A stretch of DNA of 64,000 nt from Fibrobacter sp. (GCA_024398965.1 JAKSIF010000003.1:1-64000), one strand, 5' to 3'. Positions 1 through 8,418 are shown, counted from the stretch's first letter. The notes: generated from the sequence alone by a model not told the origin. Translations and numbers: made by a program.

Positions 1-452
1 GCAGCGGCGACGTAAGCTCCTCTAGCAGCAGCGTTCCTGGCTCCTCCAGCAGTTCTACCGAAGGCTCCAGCTCCAGTAGCGAGGCAGGTTCCTCTAGCTC
101 CAGCAGCGGCGACGTAAGCTCCTCTAGCAGCAGCGTTCCTGGCTCCTCCAGCAGTTCCACCGAAGGCTCCAGCTCTAGTAGTGAGGCAGGTTCCTCCAGC
201 TCCAGTAACGAAGAAAAACCCACCACTGTACAGCAGTTACAGCCAGAGTTTGGTATGAAGCTTGAGGTTAATGGACTCCGCGTTGGTATATCCAGCACGC
301 AGAACGGAATTGTCTCGATATATGATCTCTTGGGTCATGTAGTCGCAAGGCTATATGTTACAGCAAATACAGAAACTTACTATGTAATGCCATATCCAGG
401 AAAGTATATCATCAAGCAGAACGGTGTAATACGTTCGTTTAATGTTAGGTAG
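1..452 (+). CDS. C-terminal part of a Ser-rich secreted surface protein (5' truncated by window edge)
   Basis: The reading frame enters at base 3 and runs open to TAG at 450-452; the start lies outside the window. The first ~70 codons are an extreme Ser-rich linker with Gly, Val, Pro, Thr, Glu and Ala, built from two copies of a 34-residue unit. The last ~75 residues form a compact beta-rich module (from about position 220) with the pattern G-x-V-S-I-Y-D-x-x-G, typical of Por/type-IX-type C-terminal sorting domains. Ser-rich linkers joining modules are usual in Fibrobacter extracellular enzymes, so this is probably the tail of a secreted, surface-attached enzyme or adhesin; the catalytic part is not visible. 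A terminator follows at once. Confidence 0.75.
   Translation, partial: SGDVSSSSSSVPGSSSSSTEGSSSSSEAGSSSSSSGDVSSSSSSVPGSSSSSTEGSSSSSEAGSSSSSNEEKPTTVQQLQPEFGMKLEVNGLRVGISSTQNGIVSIYDLLGHVVARLYVTANTETYYVMPYPGKYIIKQNGVIRSFNVR
3..206 (+). repeat. Two tandem copies of a 102-bp coding repeat
   Basis: Unit 1 is 3-104 and unit 2 is 105-206, each beginning AGCGGCGACGTAAGC. They differ by a few, mainly third-position, changes. The period is 34 codons, so copy-number change keeps the frame. The array may extend leftward past the window edge. Confidence 0.85.
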
Positions 453-480
453 CGGCACTTCCATTTCGCTGTAAAAAATA

Positions 481-516
481 AAAGCCCGAACATGAAATGT
501 GTTTCGGGCTTTTTTA
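481..516. terminator. Rho-independent terminator, probably bidirectional
   Basis: The arms AAGCCCGAA and TTCGGGCTT enclose a short A/T-rich loop, with a T-run on the plus side and an A-run before the left arm. It sits between the convergent surface-protein gene and Nudix gene and can serve both. Confidence 0.85.
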
Positions 517-552
517 ATGTAGAGTTTTACAGATTTATGTAATGACTTTTGA

Positions 553-1038
553 TTAAATAAAATCTTCCACCTTCACCGGTTCTTCATTCAAAAGGGCCTC
601 GGTCAAGGTGCTGCCCTTGTAGGTCAGTTTCAGGCTGAAGAAGGGCTCGCCCCGTTCCAACAGGGCCAAAAAGATCAGGTCGCCGTCCCAGTGGGGGAGT
701 TTCGCAACGTCTGCCTTCGGAACCCATTCCAAGTTGCCTTCGTCACACTCCTTGATTTCGCCGGTCCATTGGGTTGCTGTAAACAGGTGCATAAACTCGG
801 TCTGGTCCATGCCGTCGCTAATGAAGGTTACGATGCCGCGGTACCTGGGCTTAATCAAGGTTAGTCCGGTCTCTTCCATCGCTTCGCGCTTGATGCAATC
901 CTCGGGGGATTCCCACTCCTCGAACTTTCCGCCGATGCCAATCCACTTGTCCTTGTTGATGTCATTCTTTTTCTTGACACGGTGGAGTAGCAGATACTTG
1001 TCATCTTGCTCGATGTAGCAGAGGGTGGTGTTTAGCAT
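553..1038 (-). CDS. Nudix hydrolase, MutT/8-oxo-dGTP diphosphatase-like
   Basis: 161 residues, the usual size for a single-domain Nudix enzyme. A complete Nudix box runs from about residue 37 to 59: GGKFEE, then REAMEETGL with the metal-binding REx2EE core. The family hydrolyses nucleoside diphosphates linked to another moiety. The N-terminal strand pattern and the WIGIGGKFE segment resemble MutT-like 8-oxo-dGTP/dNTP-cleaning enzymes, but the substrate cannot be fixed from sequence. No Shine-Dalgarno is visible before the ATG; the upstream 30 bp is a low-complexity ATGAATTATGAG-type repeat. It lies just downstream of, and co-oriented with, the transporter gene at 1062-1847, so they may share a transcript. 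Confidence 0.85.
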   Translation of the reverse strand: MLNTTLCYIEQDDKYLLLHRVKKKNDINKDKWIGIGGKFEEWESPEDCIKREAMEETGLTLIKPRYRGIVTFISDGMDQTEFMHLFTATQWTGEIKECDEGNLEWVPKADVAKLPHWDGDLIFLALLERGEPFFSLKLTYKGSTLTEALLNEEPVKVEDFI

Positions 1039-1066
1039 AATTATGAATTATGAGTTATGAATTACG
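1036..1066. repeat. AT-rich short-period intergenic repeat
   Basis: Degenerate copies of an ATGAATT(A)/ATGAGTT(A) unit fill the 23-bp gap between the Nudix and transporter genes and spill into both gene ends. Similar low-complexity tracts occur at 8524-8558, 29341-29384 and 45711-45752. Confidence 0.6.
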
Positions 1067-1847
1067 AGAGTTTGTCGTTTTCGTTGCGGAGGCCGTCAAG
1101 GCTTTCTGTGATAGAATTCAGCACCAATTCTTGCTTGCCTTCCATGGCTTCAAAACGTTTACGCAGCCAGTTGATGAGGGCGTAGGCGATAGGTGTTGCG
1201 CAGATGGCTTCAATAGCAAGCTTGCCCGGGAACTGCACCACGATCATGCTGATTAGGTCGTTGGTGGGCACCGTGCCAGCAAAGGCGATCAGCACAAAGA
1301 TGCTGGTGTCTACGATGTAGCCGAAAAGGGAACTGCCGATGGTTCGCACCCAAAGAAGCCTGCGTCCGGTCTTCTCGCGAATCTTCACCATGGTCCAGGC
1401 GTTGGTCAATTCCCCAAGCAAAAACGCAATGAGGGAAGCCACGGTGATTCTCGGTACGAAACTGAAAATGGTGGAGTAGGCGCTGGCCGTTTCTTCCGTA
1501 AAGTCGGGGTAGGGGAGTGTGGTACCGATGAAGGTGAATACCGCCATGAACACCTGGCAGAAGAAGGTGAGCCAGATAACCTTGCGAGCTGTCTTGAATC
1601 CCCAGATTTCTGTGAGAACGTCCCCAAGCATATAGGCCAGGGGGAAGGTGATGGTTCCGGCATCGAAAATGGTAATGCCGCAGACCGACAGCAGTTTCAC
1701 TGCCATCACGTTTGATGTCAAGTAGCAGGCCACCATCAGGCCGGCAATGACTACCAATGGGGAGAAGGGATCCTTTTTTGCGCCGATATCAAAATCAGAC
1801 ACATTATTAGGGACGGTTTTATCAAGGTTTTCCGAAACTTGTTTCAT
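1062..1847 (-). CDS. Queuosine precursor transporter, YhhQ/VUT family
   Basis: 261 residues with about six hydrophobic segments starting near residue 32. Family-typical features include an early CYLTSNVMAVK segment and a FPLAYMLGDVLTEIWG stretch (YhhQ/DUF165). The family imports 7-deazaguanine precursors (preQ0/preQ1) for queuosine in tRNA, acting in the inner membrane. The hydrophilic Asn/Asp-rich N-terminus (first ~25 residues) and the C-terminal ~35-residue tail are cytoplasmic-looking extensions. I looked for a preQ1 riboswitch in the 90 bp upstream and found no convincing pseudoknot motif. No clear Shine-Dalgarno precedes the start. Function is assigned from the family; substrate not proven. 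Confidence 0.85.
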   Translation of the reverse strand: MKQVSENLDKTVPNNVSDFDIGAKKDPFSPLVVIAGLMVACYLTSNVMAVKLLSVCGITIFDAGTITFPLAYMLGDVLTEIWGFKTARKVIWLTFFCQVFMAVFTFIGTTLPYPDFTEETASAYSTIFSFVPRITVASLIAFLLGELTNAWTMVKIREKTGRRLLWVRTIGSSLFGYIVDTSIFVLIAFAGTVPTNDLISMIVVQFPGKLAIEAICATPIAYALINWLRKRFEAMEGKQELVLNSITESLDGLRNENDKLS

Positions 1848-2006
1848 AGTCTAGGAAAAGTTAGAAAAAATATCCGAGATGATTTGATTATTCTATTTTA
1901 GAGTTGTTTTGTTTGAGTTTTTTACACTTGTGACGTATGTTTGTATATCTTTAATCTTACAAATATTTTTCACGGGTCTCAGTTTTACTTTTGGGGAGAA
2001 AGGTTG

Positions 2007-4382
2007 ATGCAAAAACGAGTCTTTTCCTTTGTAGATACGGTTAGTTTTAAAAAGGAACTGTCTAAGTTCAAGGAATCGTATAGCTCAACGGCGCAGGGAT
2101 CCCTCTTTTTCCATATCCATTCCGCCGTAATCGACGAGGCTCGCCTTAGGTCTGTCTGGACTTCCATCGAAGAGGTTTTTCCCGGTGTACCCTGGCTGGG
2201 AAACTCCACCAGCGGAAACATTGTGGATTGTAAACAGTCCGCCGAAATCTCTGTTACCGCAACTTTGTTTGAGAAAGCATCAACACGCTTCAAGTTGTTC
2301 CAGTACGACATGAAGTCTACGTCCGTAGAAAAGATAGCCCAAAGCATTGTTGCTGACGCTCAGAATAATCCGTGGGTCAAGGCTATCGAGATGCACTACA
2401 CCATTTCCGATTTCTCCACTACAAAGATTTGCGACGGATTGCATGGCCTACGTAACGACATCCAGGTTTTTGGTGGAATAGTCTGCTCCATGGATATCAC
2501 CAGTTCTGATTCCTGCGTGTTCTCTTCCGTTGGGGGATTCAATCCCCATGGTCTGTTGATCATGTTCTATGGAGGCGATGAATTCTTTGTGGAGTCTATC
2601 AAGATCAGCGGTTGGAAACCTCTTGGCAGAAATTTTCACGTGACCCGGGCCAACGGAAGTACTCTTTACGAACTGGGTGGCGTTCCTGCCTATGACATAT
2701 ACCGCAAGTATTTGAATATCGGCAACGATGAGAACTTTTTCTACAATGCCCTCGAATTCCCCTTGCTGTATGAACACAATGGCACAACCATTGTACGTGC
2801 TCCTGCGGCAAGTAATCCCGATGGCTCCTTGAACATGTCCTCGGATATTGATGTAGAGTCCATTGTGCGCTTGTCCTATGGCGAACCCCAGACGATTCTC
2901 GAAAGCATCCGCCAGGAAGGTGAAAGAATTAAGAAGTTCAAACCGGACATGATGCATATTTTCTCCTGTGCAGCGCGAAAGGCCTTCTGGTCCAGTCACG
3001 AGCCGACCTATGAACTTCTGCCTCTTAAGAACATCGCAGAAAGCGTGGGGTTCTTCTCCCATGGCGAATTTATCCGCGAAAAAGGTCATCTGAACCAGCA
3101 CAACATCACCTTGGTGATTGCGTCCATGCGCGAAGGCTGCGGTAGGGAAGAACTAACAGCAGCAGAATCTACTTCTAAGAAACAGTCTAAGCTGCCATTG
3201 GCTGCCCGTATGGCCACCTTCATTCGCGAGACCTCCTTTGAGTTGGAGGAGATGAACAGCAAGCTTCAGGTATTCAACCGTCAGCTTCAAGATCTTGCTA
3301 CTACGGATAGTCTTACTGGCCTCGAAAATAGACTGGCCTTTGATGAAATGCTTAAAGGCATTAGCAACGAAGAAGATTTAAGTGCAAACTGGGTCATGGT
3401 GATGATAGACGTGAATGGCCTGAAGTATACCAACGACACCTTTGGCCATTTGGCTGGAGATGCCTTGATTGTTGCTGCGGGCAAGGCCATTTCCTCTGCG
3501 TTTGCCGATGTAGGATCTTGCTTCCGAATCGGTGGTGATGAGTTTGTGGTGCTGGTGAAGGCCGACCACGAACAACTTTATAGACTTAGGAACAAACTGA
3601 AAAAATCGGTAGACGAATACAACAAGGATGCTCTCTACAGACTTTCCATGGCCATAGGTGAAAGTTTCTTGAAAAACGACATGGGCGTCCGCAAGTCCAT
3701 CTGTGACTGGAAACTGGATGCCGACCTGAACATGTATCACGACAAGGTGAGCTCTCACCACAGTCGTGAGACTAGTGAAAACCAGAACCTGAGGGAACTG
3801 GTTTCCTGCTTGAATTCTATCGAGGAAGCCAAGGATTCCTATACGGCTCATCACTCCGACCGCGTGCAGGAAATTTCCAATATGCTTTCCAAGGCTCTTG
3901 GACTTTCTGAGTCAACCCAGCACTTGATTTCTGATGCAGCCTTGTTGCACGACATTGGCAAGGTCGGCGTTAGCGATGCCATCCTTAGTAAGCCGGGCAG
4001 ATTGACTAACGAAGAATTTTCTGTTATTAAGCAGCACCCCGTTATTGGTGCTAGAATCCTGATGCAGTCCAACTATACTCAGGAACTGGTTCAGATTGTG
4101 CTTCATCATCACGAACGTTACGATGGTCACGGTTATCCGGAGGGCCTCGCTGGCGATGACATTCCTATTGGTGCCCGCATTATTGCCATTGCGGATTCCT
4201 TTGATGCAATGACAAGCAAACGCTGCTATCGCGACGCCCTTTCCCTGGATTTCTGCCGTTCAGAAATCGAGAAGAATGTGGGCGTAATGTACGATCCGGC
4301 TATCGCCAAGGTTGCCTTGGATCACTGGGATGAAATTGCGGATAAGCAGCTGGTCATGATGAGTGGCCATACCCGTCGATAG
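2007..4382 (+). CDS. FIST sensor - GGDEF - HD-GYP cyclic-di-GMP signalling protein
   Basis: 791 residues from the ATG at 2007, chosen because GGGAGAAAGG lies just upstream; an in-frame ATG at 1941 has no ribosome site. Residues ~20-370 match the FIST N/C small-ligand sensor fold. A diguanylate cyclase domain follows, with an intact GGDEF near residue 509. The C-terminal HD-GYP phosphodiesterase has HDIGK near 648 and HHHERYDGHGYP near 700. There is no transmembrane segment, so it is probably cytoplasmic. Both catalytic signatures are intact, so it may make and break c-di-GMP. The RxxD inhibitory site normally nine residues before GGDEF is absent (A and G at the key positions). FIST domains are thought to bind small molecules such as amino acids. 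The gene stands alone. Confidence 0.9.
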   Translation: MQKRVFSFVDTVSFKKELSKFKESYSSTAQGSLFFHIHSAVIDEARLRSVWTSIEEVFPGVPWLGNSTSGNIVDCKQSAEISVTATLFEKASTRFKLFQYDMKSTSVEKIAQSIVADAQNNPWVKAIEMHYTISDFSTTKICDGLHGLRNDIQVFGGIVCSMDITSSDSCVFSSVGGFNPHGLLIMFYGGDEFFVESIKISGWKPLGRNFHVTRANGSTLYELGGVPAYDIYRKYLNIGNDENFFYNALEFPLLYEHNGTTIVRAPAASNPDGSLNMSSDIDVESIVRLSYGEPQTILESIRQEGERIKKFKPDMMHIFSCAARKAFWSSHEPTYELLPLKNIAESVGFFSHGEFIREKGHLNQHNITLVIASMREGCGREELTAAESTSKKQSKLPLAARMATFIRETSFELEEMNSKLQVFNRQLQDLATTDSLTGLENRLAFDEMLKGISNEEDLSANWVMVMIDVNGLKYTNDTFGHLAGDALIVAAGKAISSAFADVGSCFRIGGDEFVVLVKADHEQLYRLRNKLKKSVDEYNKDALYRLSMAIGESFLKNDMGVRKSICDWKLDADLNMYHDKVSSHHSRETSENQNLRELVSCLNSIEEAKDSYTAHHSDRVQEISNMLSKALGLSESTQHLISDAALLHDIGKVGVSDAILSKPGRLTNEEFSVIKQHPVIGARILMQSNYTQELVQIVLHHHERYDGHGYPEGLAGDDIPIGARIIAIADSFDAMTSKRCYRDALSLDFCRSEIEKNVGVMYDPAIAKVALDHWDEIADKQLVMMSGHTRR

Positions 4383-4391
4383 ACAGGATTC

Positions 4392-4772
4392 TTATTCGTG
4401 TATTTCCAGGGGCAATCCGTCGGGATCGCTGAAGAAAGTCATTTTCTTTCCGGTGTAGTCGTCCACGCGAACAGGTTCCGTTGCGATTCCCAAGGCGTTC
4501 AGCTCTGCAACGGTTGCATCTACGGATTCTACGTGGAATGCCAGGTGACGAAGGCCGTTTGCCTCGGGGTAGCTGGGGCGGGGCGGCCTACCCGGAATGA
4601 TGAACAGTTCCAACTCCATGCCGTTTAACTGCAGGTCAATCTTGTAATCTCCGCGTTCTGTACGGTAATTTTCGCGGATGATTTTAAATCCCAGAAGGTC
4701 CACATAAAAATGCTTGGACTTCTCGTAATCGCTGCCGATGATGGCGATGTGATGGACTTGTGTAAGGTTCAT
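4392..4772 (-). CDS. VOC-superfamily protein, YaeR/glyoxalase I-like
   Basis: 126 residues, one vicinal-oxygen-chelate unit of two beta-alpha-beta-beta-beta modules. The opening VHHIAIIGSDYEKSKHFYVDLLGF, with metal-type His near residue 8, and the closing FFSDPDGLPLEIHE with the C-terminal Glu ligand are typical; GLRHLAFHV gives the third ligand. This resembles the small YaeR/GloA-like subgroup. Substrate is unknown; true lactoylglutathione lyase activity is not implied. It converges on the c-di-GMP gene with a 9-bp gap and no obvious terminator between them. Confidence 0.8.
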   Translation of the reverse strand: MNLTQVHHIAIIGSDYEKSKHFYVDLLGFKIIRENYRTERGDYKIDLQLNGMELELFIIPGRPPRPSYPEANGLRHLAFHVESVDATVAELNALGIATEPVRVDDYTGKKMTFFSDPDGLPLEIHE

Positions 4773-4878
4773 AAATTGCTCGTCAGTTGAATTCCTTGAC
4801 GAAAGTAGATTTTGTTTCGACGAATCGCAAATCCGTATTCGAAAAAAAAGCCTATATTAGAGCTATCGGGGTTAGCTT

Positions 4879-5439
4879 ATGAAATGTCCTTCCTATAAAT
4901 TCCTTGGTTTATTTGCGGGCCTGTTCTGCTTTGCCATGAATAGCCATGCCCAGCTTGTGTTGTTGCCAGTCCAGTCGGATTCTTTGGTTAATCCAAATCT
5001 TGATGGACCTGTCCGTTTCGACAAGAATCCTCAAATCGTCGAGTCACAAAGCACTGGCCTTGGATTTAATGTTGCCGTGGACGATACGGTAGGGGCGGAT
5101 AAGTTTTACATAGGCAAAGACTCTCTTGCCATGTATTGCAAGACGACCGTTGTCCAGGGACGCAAAAAGAAAAAGGAAAAACGCTACTGCTGGATTCCCG
5201 AAATTCCAGAGGCTGTGCAGAAGCCCGTAAAAGAGATTAGCTGTACCGATGACTGTCCCATCACTGAAGAAAGCTGGGACCGTGAACAGAAAATGAAGGA
5301 ACGCAAAAAGGACTGGCGTGATCCTCTCGAAAGGGACAGGGATCGGGAACGTAGGACCGCTTTTCGTGTGATGTTGAAAGCAGCGCCTTTTATGGCGGCA
5401 GGGGCTTTGTGTCATCTTGATGCGAGTTGCTCAGAGTAA
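4879..5439 (+). CDS. Secreted protein of unknown function
   Basis: 186 residues. A signal peptide covers residues 1-24 (Lys early, hydrophobic core, cleavage near SHA-Q). The mature part is hydrophilic with a Lys/Arg-rich middle (GRKKKKEKR near residue 94), a Cys pair around CTDDC, a strongly charged RDPLERDRDRERR segment, and a hydrophobic C-terminal stretch ending in two Cys. No family recognised. A TATATT box at 4853-4858 is a likely -10. A terminator follows at 5458. Confidence 0.65.
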   Translation: MKCPSYKFLGLFAGLFCFAMNSHAQLVLLPVQSDSLVNPNLDGPVRFDKNPQIVESQSTGLGFNVAVDDTVGADKFYIGKDSLAMYCKTTVVQGRKKKKEKRYCWIPEIPEAVQKPVKEISCTDDCPITEESWDREQKMKERKKDWRDPLERDRDRERRTAFRVMLKAAPFMAAGALCHLDASCSE

Positions 5440-5457
5440 TCTGAATCGAAAAAAAAT

Positions 5458-5484
5458 GACCCGCTTTGAAGCGGGCCTTTTTTG
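5458..5484 (+). terminator. Rho-independent terminator
   Basis: GACCCGCTT/AAGCGGGCC hairpin with a TGA loop followed by a T-run, directly after the small secreted-protein gene. Confidence 0.85.
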
Positions 5485-5488
5485 AATT

Positions 5489-5514
5489 GTCATTCTCGCG
5501 AAGGCGAGAATCTA
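5489..5514. repeat. Palindromic element (GTCATTCTCGC...GCGAGAATCTA)
   Basis: The ATTCTCGC/GCGAGAAT arms form a perfect 8-bp stem around AAG. It starts GTCAT and ends ATCTA, as do related elements inside the FISUMP gene at 12.7-13.2 kb and at 20008. It lies 3 bp from the metG stop codon. Confidence 0.7.
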
Positions 5515-5517
5515 ACG

Positions 5518-7611
5518 TTAATGCACGCCGTTGCCTTCCGGAACGTCGCAGGTTACGGCCTTGCCGCCGATTTCCAACGCGATGGGTGCGGCACCTTCGC
5601 CGGCAGTGCAGAACACTTCGCCGTTTTTGACGGAGAGAGCGATCTTGTCGAAATCCTTCAGCTTCAGTTCGCGAGGCTCGCTGGGAGAGACGCCCTTGAA
5701 CAGTGCGCGGTCACCGGGCTTTGCTCCTTCAGGTACGGCCACCAGGCGGCACTTGTGGGTTTCCGGTTCTAGGTCGCCTGCGAAGAGCATGCCTGCGCTC
5801 ATGATGCCGCGGAGGGGTGCGGGCTTCAGGTTTGCAAACAAAAGAATCATGCGGTCCTTAAGTTCAGAAGCTTCGTAGCTAGCCTTCAGGCCGGAGCAAA
5901 CGGTGCGGAGTTCGCCTTCGCCTGCGTCCACCTTCAGAACGTAGAGGGAAGTTGCATCCGGGTGGTCTGCCACTTCCACGATCTTTGCTGCGCGAAGGTC
6001 CATGGCGGCAGGAACATCTGCTGCGGTCAGGGGCTTGTTCTGCTTGGGCTTGGCCTGCTGCTGTTGCTGCTGGGGCTTCACTTCTTCTTCGATGCGGGGG
6101 AACAGGGGCTTGCCTTCACCGAAAGCTTCGCCACCCTTCATGAGACCCCAGACCAGGTCTTCAGCGCTGGTGAACTTGGTGCCCAGCATAGTAAGGCCTT
6201 CTTCAGCCTTGGTGGGGATCACCGGCCACAGCATGCAGAGGCTGAGTCGCACGGCTTCGGCTGCCACATAGAGAACGGTTGCCAGTTCATCCTTGGCGGC
6301 CGGGTCCTTGGCCAGCTTCCAGGGAGCCTTGATTTCGAAGTAGCGGTTGATGCTACGGACCAGACTCATGATGTTTTCGATAGACTGGGAAAGACGTGCC
6401 TGGGGCAGATCCTGCTTGATGTCTTCGATAACCTTCTTGGCCAGGTTCATCACGTCGTTGGCGGCGTCATCCATAACGACAGCTGCGGGGAGCTTGCCTT
6501 CGAAGTTGGTGAGCACCAGCTTGTGGACGCGGTTCAGAACGTTACCCAGGTCGTTTGCCAAGTCGGCGTTAATGCGACGGACAAAGGAATCGTGGGTGAA
6601 GTTTGCATCCTGGCCAACCACCATTTCGCGGGCCAGGTAGTAGCGGAAGGCGTCGTCGCCGTACTTTTCCATGTAGTCCATGGGCTTTACGACGTTACCG
6701 GCGGACTTACTCATCTTTTCGCCGCCGTTCACCAGCCACCAGCCGTGGGCCAGAATATGCTTGGGCAGAGGAATGTCCAGGGCCATGAGCATGGTGGGCC
6801 AGTACACGCTATGAGTGGTGAGGATGTCCTTACCGATCAGGTGGTAGGTGGCGGGCCAAATGGGGGTGCCGTCGGCAAAAGTCTTGTGGAAGGCGGTGGA
6901 GGCGCTCACGTAGTTGAGCAAGGCGTCGAACCACACGTAGGTTACGTAGTCGCCATCGAAAGGCAGAGGAATGCCCCAGCTAAGGCGTGCCTTCGGGCGG
7001 CTGATGCAAAGGTCGTTCAGGGGCTGGCGGAGGAAGCCCAGGATTTCGTTACGACGGTAGTCGGGAACGATCCAGTCCGGGTTGTTGTTCAAGTGGTCGA
7101 TGAGCTGCTGCTGGTACTTGCTCATCTTGAAGAAGTAGTTCTTTTCCTTCAGCCATTCCACCGGGCGGTGGCTAATGGGGTCGCACTTGTTTTCGTCCAG
7201 TTCGTCTTCGCCAAAGAAACGTTCTTCGCCAACGGAATACCAGCCTTCGTATTCCTTGGAGTAGATTTCGCCCTTGTCCCACAGCTTCTGCAGGCATTCC
7301 TGCACGTAAGCCTTGTGTTCGGGATAGGTGGTGCGGATAAAGAAGTCGTTGCAGATGCCCATCTTCTTCCACAGGTCTTCGAAGTGATGGTAGTATTCAT
7401 CTACATGCTGCTGCGGGTCCACTTCGCGCTTGGCGGCGGCGCGCTGCACCTTCTGGCCGTGTTCGTCGGTACCGGTCAAAAAGAAGGTCTGGTAGCCAAG
7501 AATCTTGTGGAAGCGGGTAAGAATGTCTGCAAGGACGGTGGTGTAGGAATGACCGATATGAGGTGCGTCATTCACATAATAAATCGGGGTAGTAACGTAA
7601 AAGTTCTTCAT
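5518..7611 (-). CDS. metG: Methionyl-tRNA synthetase
   Basis: 697 residues; charges tRNA-Met in the cytoplasm. The class I signature HIGH is at residues 18-21 and KMSKS near residue 297. Domains in order: Rossmann catalytic core, anticodon-binding helices (~residues 370-520), a poly-Gln linker near 530, and a C-terminal EMAP-II/Trbp111-type tRNA-binding domain that promotes dimerisation. The zinc-knuckle region (around residue 135-160, WYSVGEERFFGEDEL) lacks the usual paired Cys ligands. The start is supported by N-terminal alignment with the family; no Shine-Dalgarno precedes it, and a TAAATT box lies 7 nt upstream, so the mRNA may be leaderless. Confidence 0.97.
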   Translation of the reverse strand: MKNFYVTTPIYYVNDAPHIGHSYTTVLADILTRFHKILGYQTFFLTGTDEHGQKVQRAAAKREVDPQQHVDEYYHHFEDLWKKMGICNDFFIRTTYPEHKAYVQECLQKLWDKGEIYSKEYEGWYSVGEERFFGEDELDENKCDPISHRPVEWLKEKNYFFKMSKYQQQLIDHLNNNPDWIVPDYRRNEILGFLRQPLNDLCISRPKARLSWGIPLPFDGDYVTYVWFDALLNYVSASTAFHKTFADGTPIWPATYHLIGKDILTTHSVYWPTMLMALDIPLPKHILAHGWWLVNGGEKMSKSAGNVVKPMDYMEKYGDDAFRYYLAREMVVGQDANFTHDSFVRRINADLANDLGNVLNRVHKLVLTNFEGKLPAAVVMDDAANDVMNLAKKVIEDIKQDLPQARLSQSIENIMSLVRSINRYFEIKAPWKLAKDPAAKDELATVLYVAAEAVRLSLCMLWPVIPTKAEEGLTMLGTKFTSAEDLVWGLMKGGEAFGEGKPLFPRIEEEVKPQQQQQQAKPKQNKPLTAADVPAAMDLRAAKIVEVADHPDATSLYVLKVDAGEGELRTVCSGLKASYEASELKDRMILLFANLKPAPLRGIMSAGMLFAGDLEPETHKCRLVAVPEGAKPGDRALFKGVSPSEPRELKLKDFDKIALSVKNGEVFCTAGEGAAPIALEIGGKAVTCDVPEGNGVH

Positions 7612-7738
7612 GGGCCCAAATTTAGTAAATATTCCAAAGATGAAGAGGCTTGAAACCTGGACCCTAGGTTAGCTGTCTGGATATTCTAAGAAAGAAAAAA
7701 ATATTTCATTTTTTTGTACTATTGCTTCAAAAATTGCA

Positions 7739-7764
7739 TATATTGGAATTATTCCAAGTTGGAA
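7739..7764 (+). promoter_or_regulatory. padR promoter with overlapping TTCCAA-TTGGAA operator
   Basis: TATATT at 7739-7744 is a likely -10. It is overlapped by TTGGAATTATTCCAA (7743-7757) and TTCCAAGTTGGAA (7752-7764), three half-sites in a row. A protein bound here would cover the expected transcription start. The same 14-bp core occurs upstream of proA. Confidence 0.6.
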
Positions 7765-7791
7765 TACTTGGGTATTAGAAGAGGATGGAAT

Positions 7792-8418
7792 ATGAATCGT
7801 TACGACTTGGTTTTGCTGGGTCTTATATTGGAACACGAAAGCAGCGGTTATGATATTATTACCGCGATTCGTGAACGTGAACTGGACCGCTGGGCAAACC
7901 TGAGCACCTCTACGGTGTACAATCGTCTGACTACGCTCGAAAAGAACGAGTGTATCGTGGGCCGTACCGAACGTGACGGAAACCGCCCTGAACGAGTCGT
8001 GTTCAATATTACCGAAAAGGGTAGGGACGTTCTCAAGAAGGAAGTTCTCAAGCACCTGACCGGTTTTAACGACGACCCTCGTACCCTGGGCTTTGCTTTC
8101 CTTTTCGGCGCCGACAACAAGGAACTGATCCGTACCCTGGAGGCTCATGAACGCCGCCTTGTGGCTGAAATTGAAAATTTGGAGAAGATGATTGCGGAAG
8201 AACCGCGCCCCACGCTCTATCCGGAAGGCCCGTTCCTGAACTGCATGAGCCGCGACCACATTCTGGTGGAACTGAAGTACGTGCGTGCAGCAATCGGCAT
8301 TTTACGTGACCCGATCCGCAACAAGAAGCTGGATGGTTATTTCTATATCAATTTCGGTAACCGCCCCTTCGAAAACTTCAAACAGAATGAATTAAAGGAA
8401 TCTTCCGAAGTAAAATAG
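7792..8418 (+). CDS. PadR-family transcriptional regulator
   Basis: 208 residues from the ATG at 7792, chosen because GAGGATGG precedes it; upstream in-frame starts lie inside the promoter. The N-terminal ~90 residues are a PadR winged helix (YDLVLLGLILEHESSGYDI, then a STSTVYNRLTTLEKNE recognition helix). The second half is helical, like the PadR C-terminal dimerisation domain (LVAEIENLEKM and following). PadR proteins repress detoxification, efflux or metabolic genes on binding small ligands. The triple half-site over its own promoter suggests autorepression; the matching site at proA suggests a wider regulon. The ligand is unknown. Confidence 0.85.
   Translation: MNRYDLVLLGLILEHESSGYDIITAIRERELDRWANLSTSTVYNRLTTLEKNECIVGRTERDGNRPERVVFNITEKGRDVLKKEVLKHLTGFNDDPRTLGFAFLFGADNKELIRTLEAHERRLVAEIENLEKMIAEEPRPTLYPEGPFLNCMSRDHILVELKYVRAAIGILRDPIRNKKLDGYFYINFGNRPFENFKQNELKESSEVK

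Noticed and set aside
1848-1940. preQ1 riboswitch upstream of the queuosine-precursor transporter
   Set aside because: No aptamer-like stem with A-rich tail could be found on the minus strand.
5962-7653. A 563-codon open frame antisense to metG
   Set aside because: It lies wholly opposite the conserved metG reading frame, has no ribosome site and low-complexity Leu/Val/Gly composition typical of antisense shadows of GC-biased genes.
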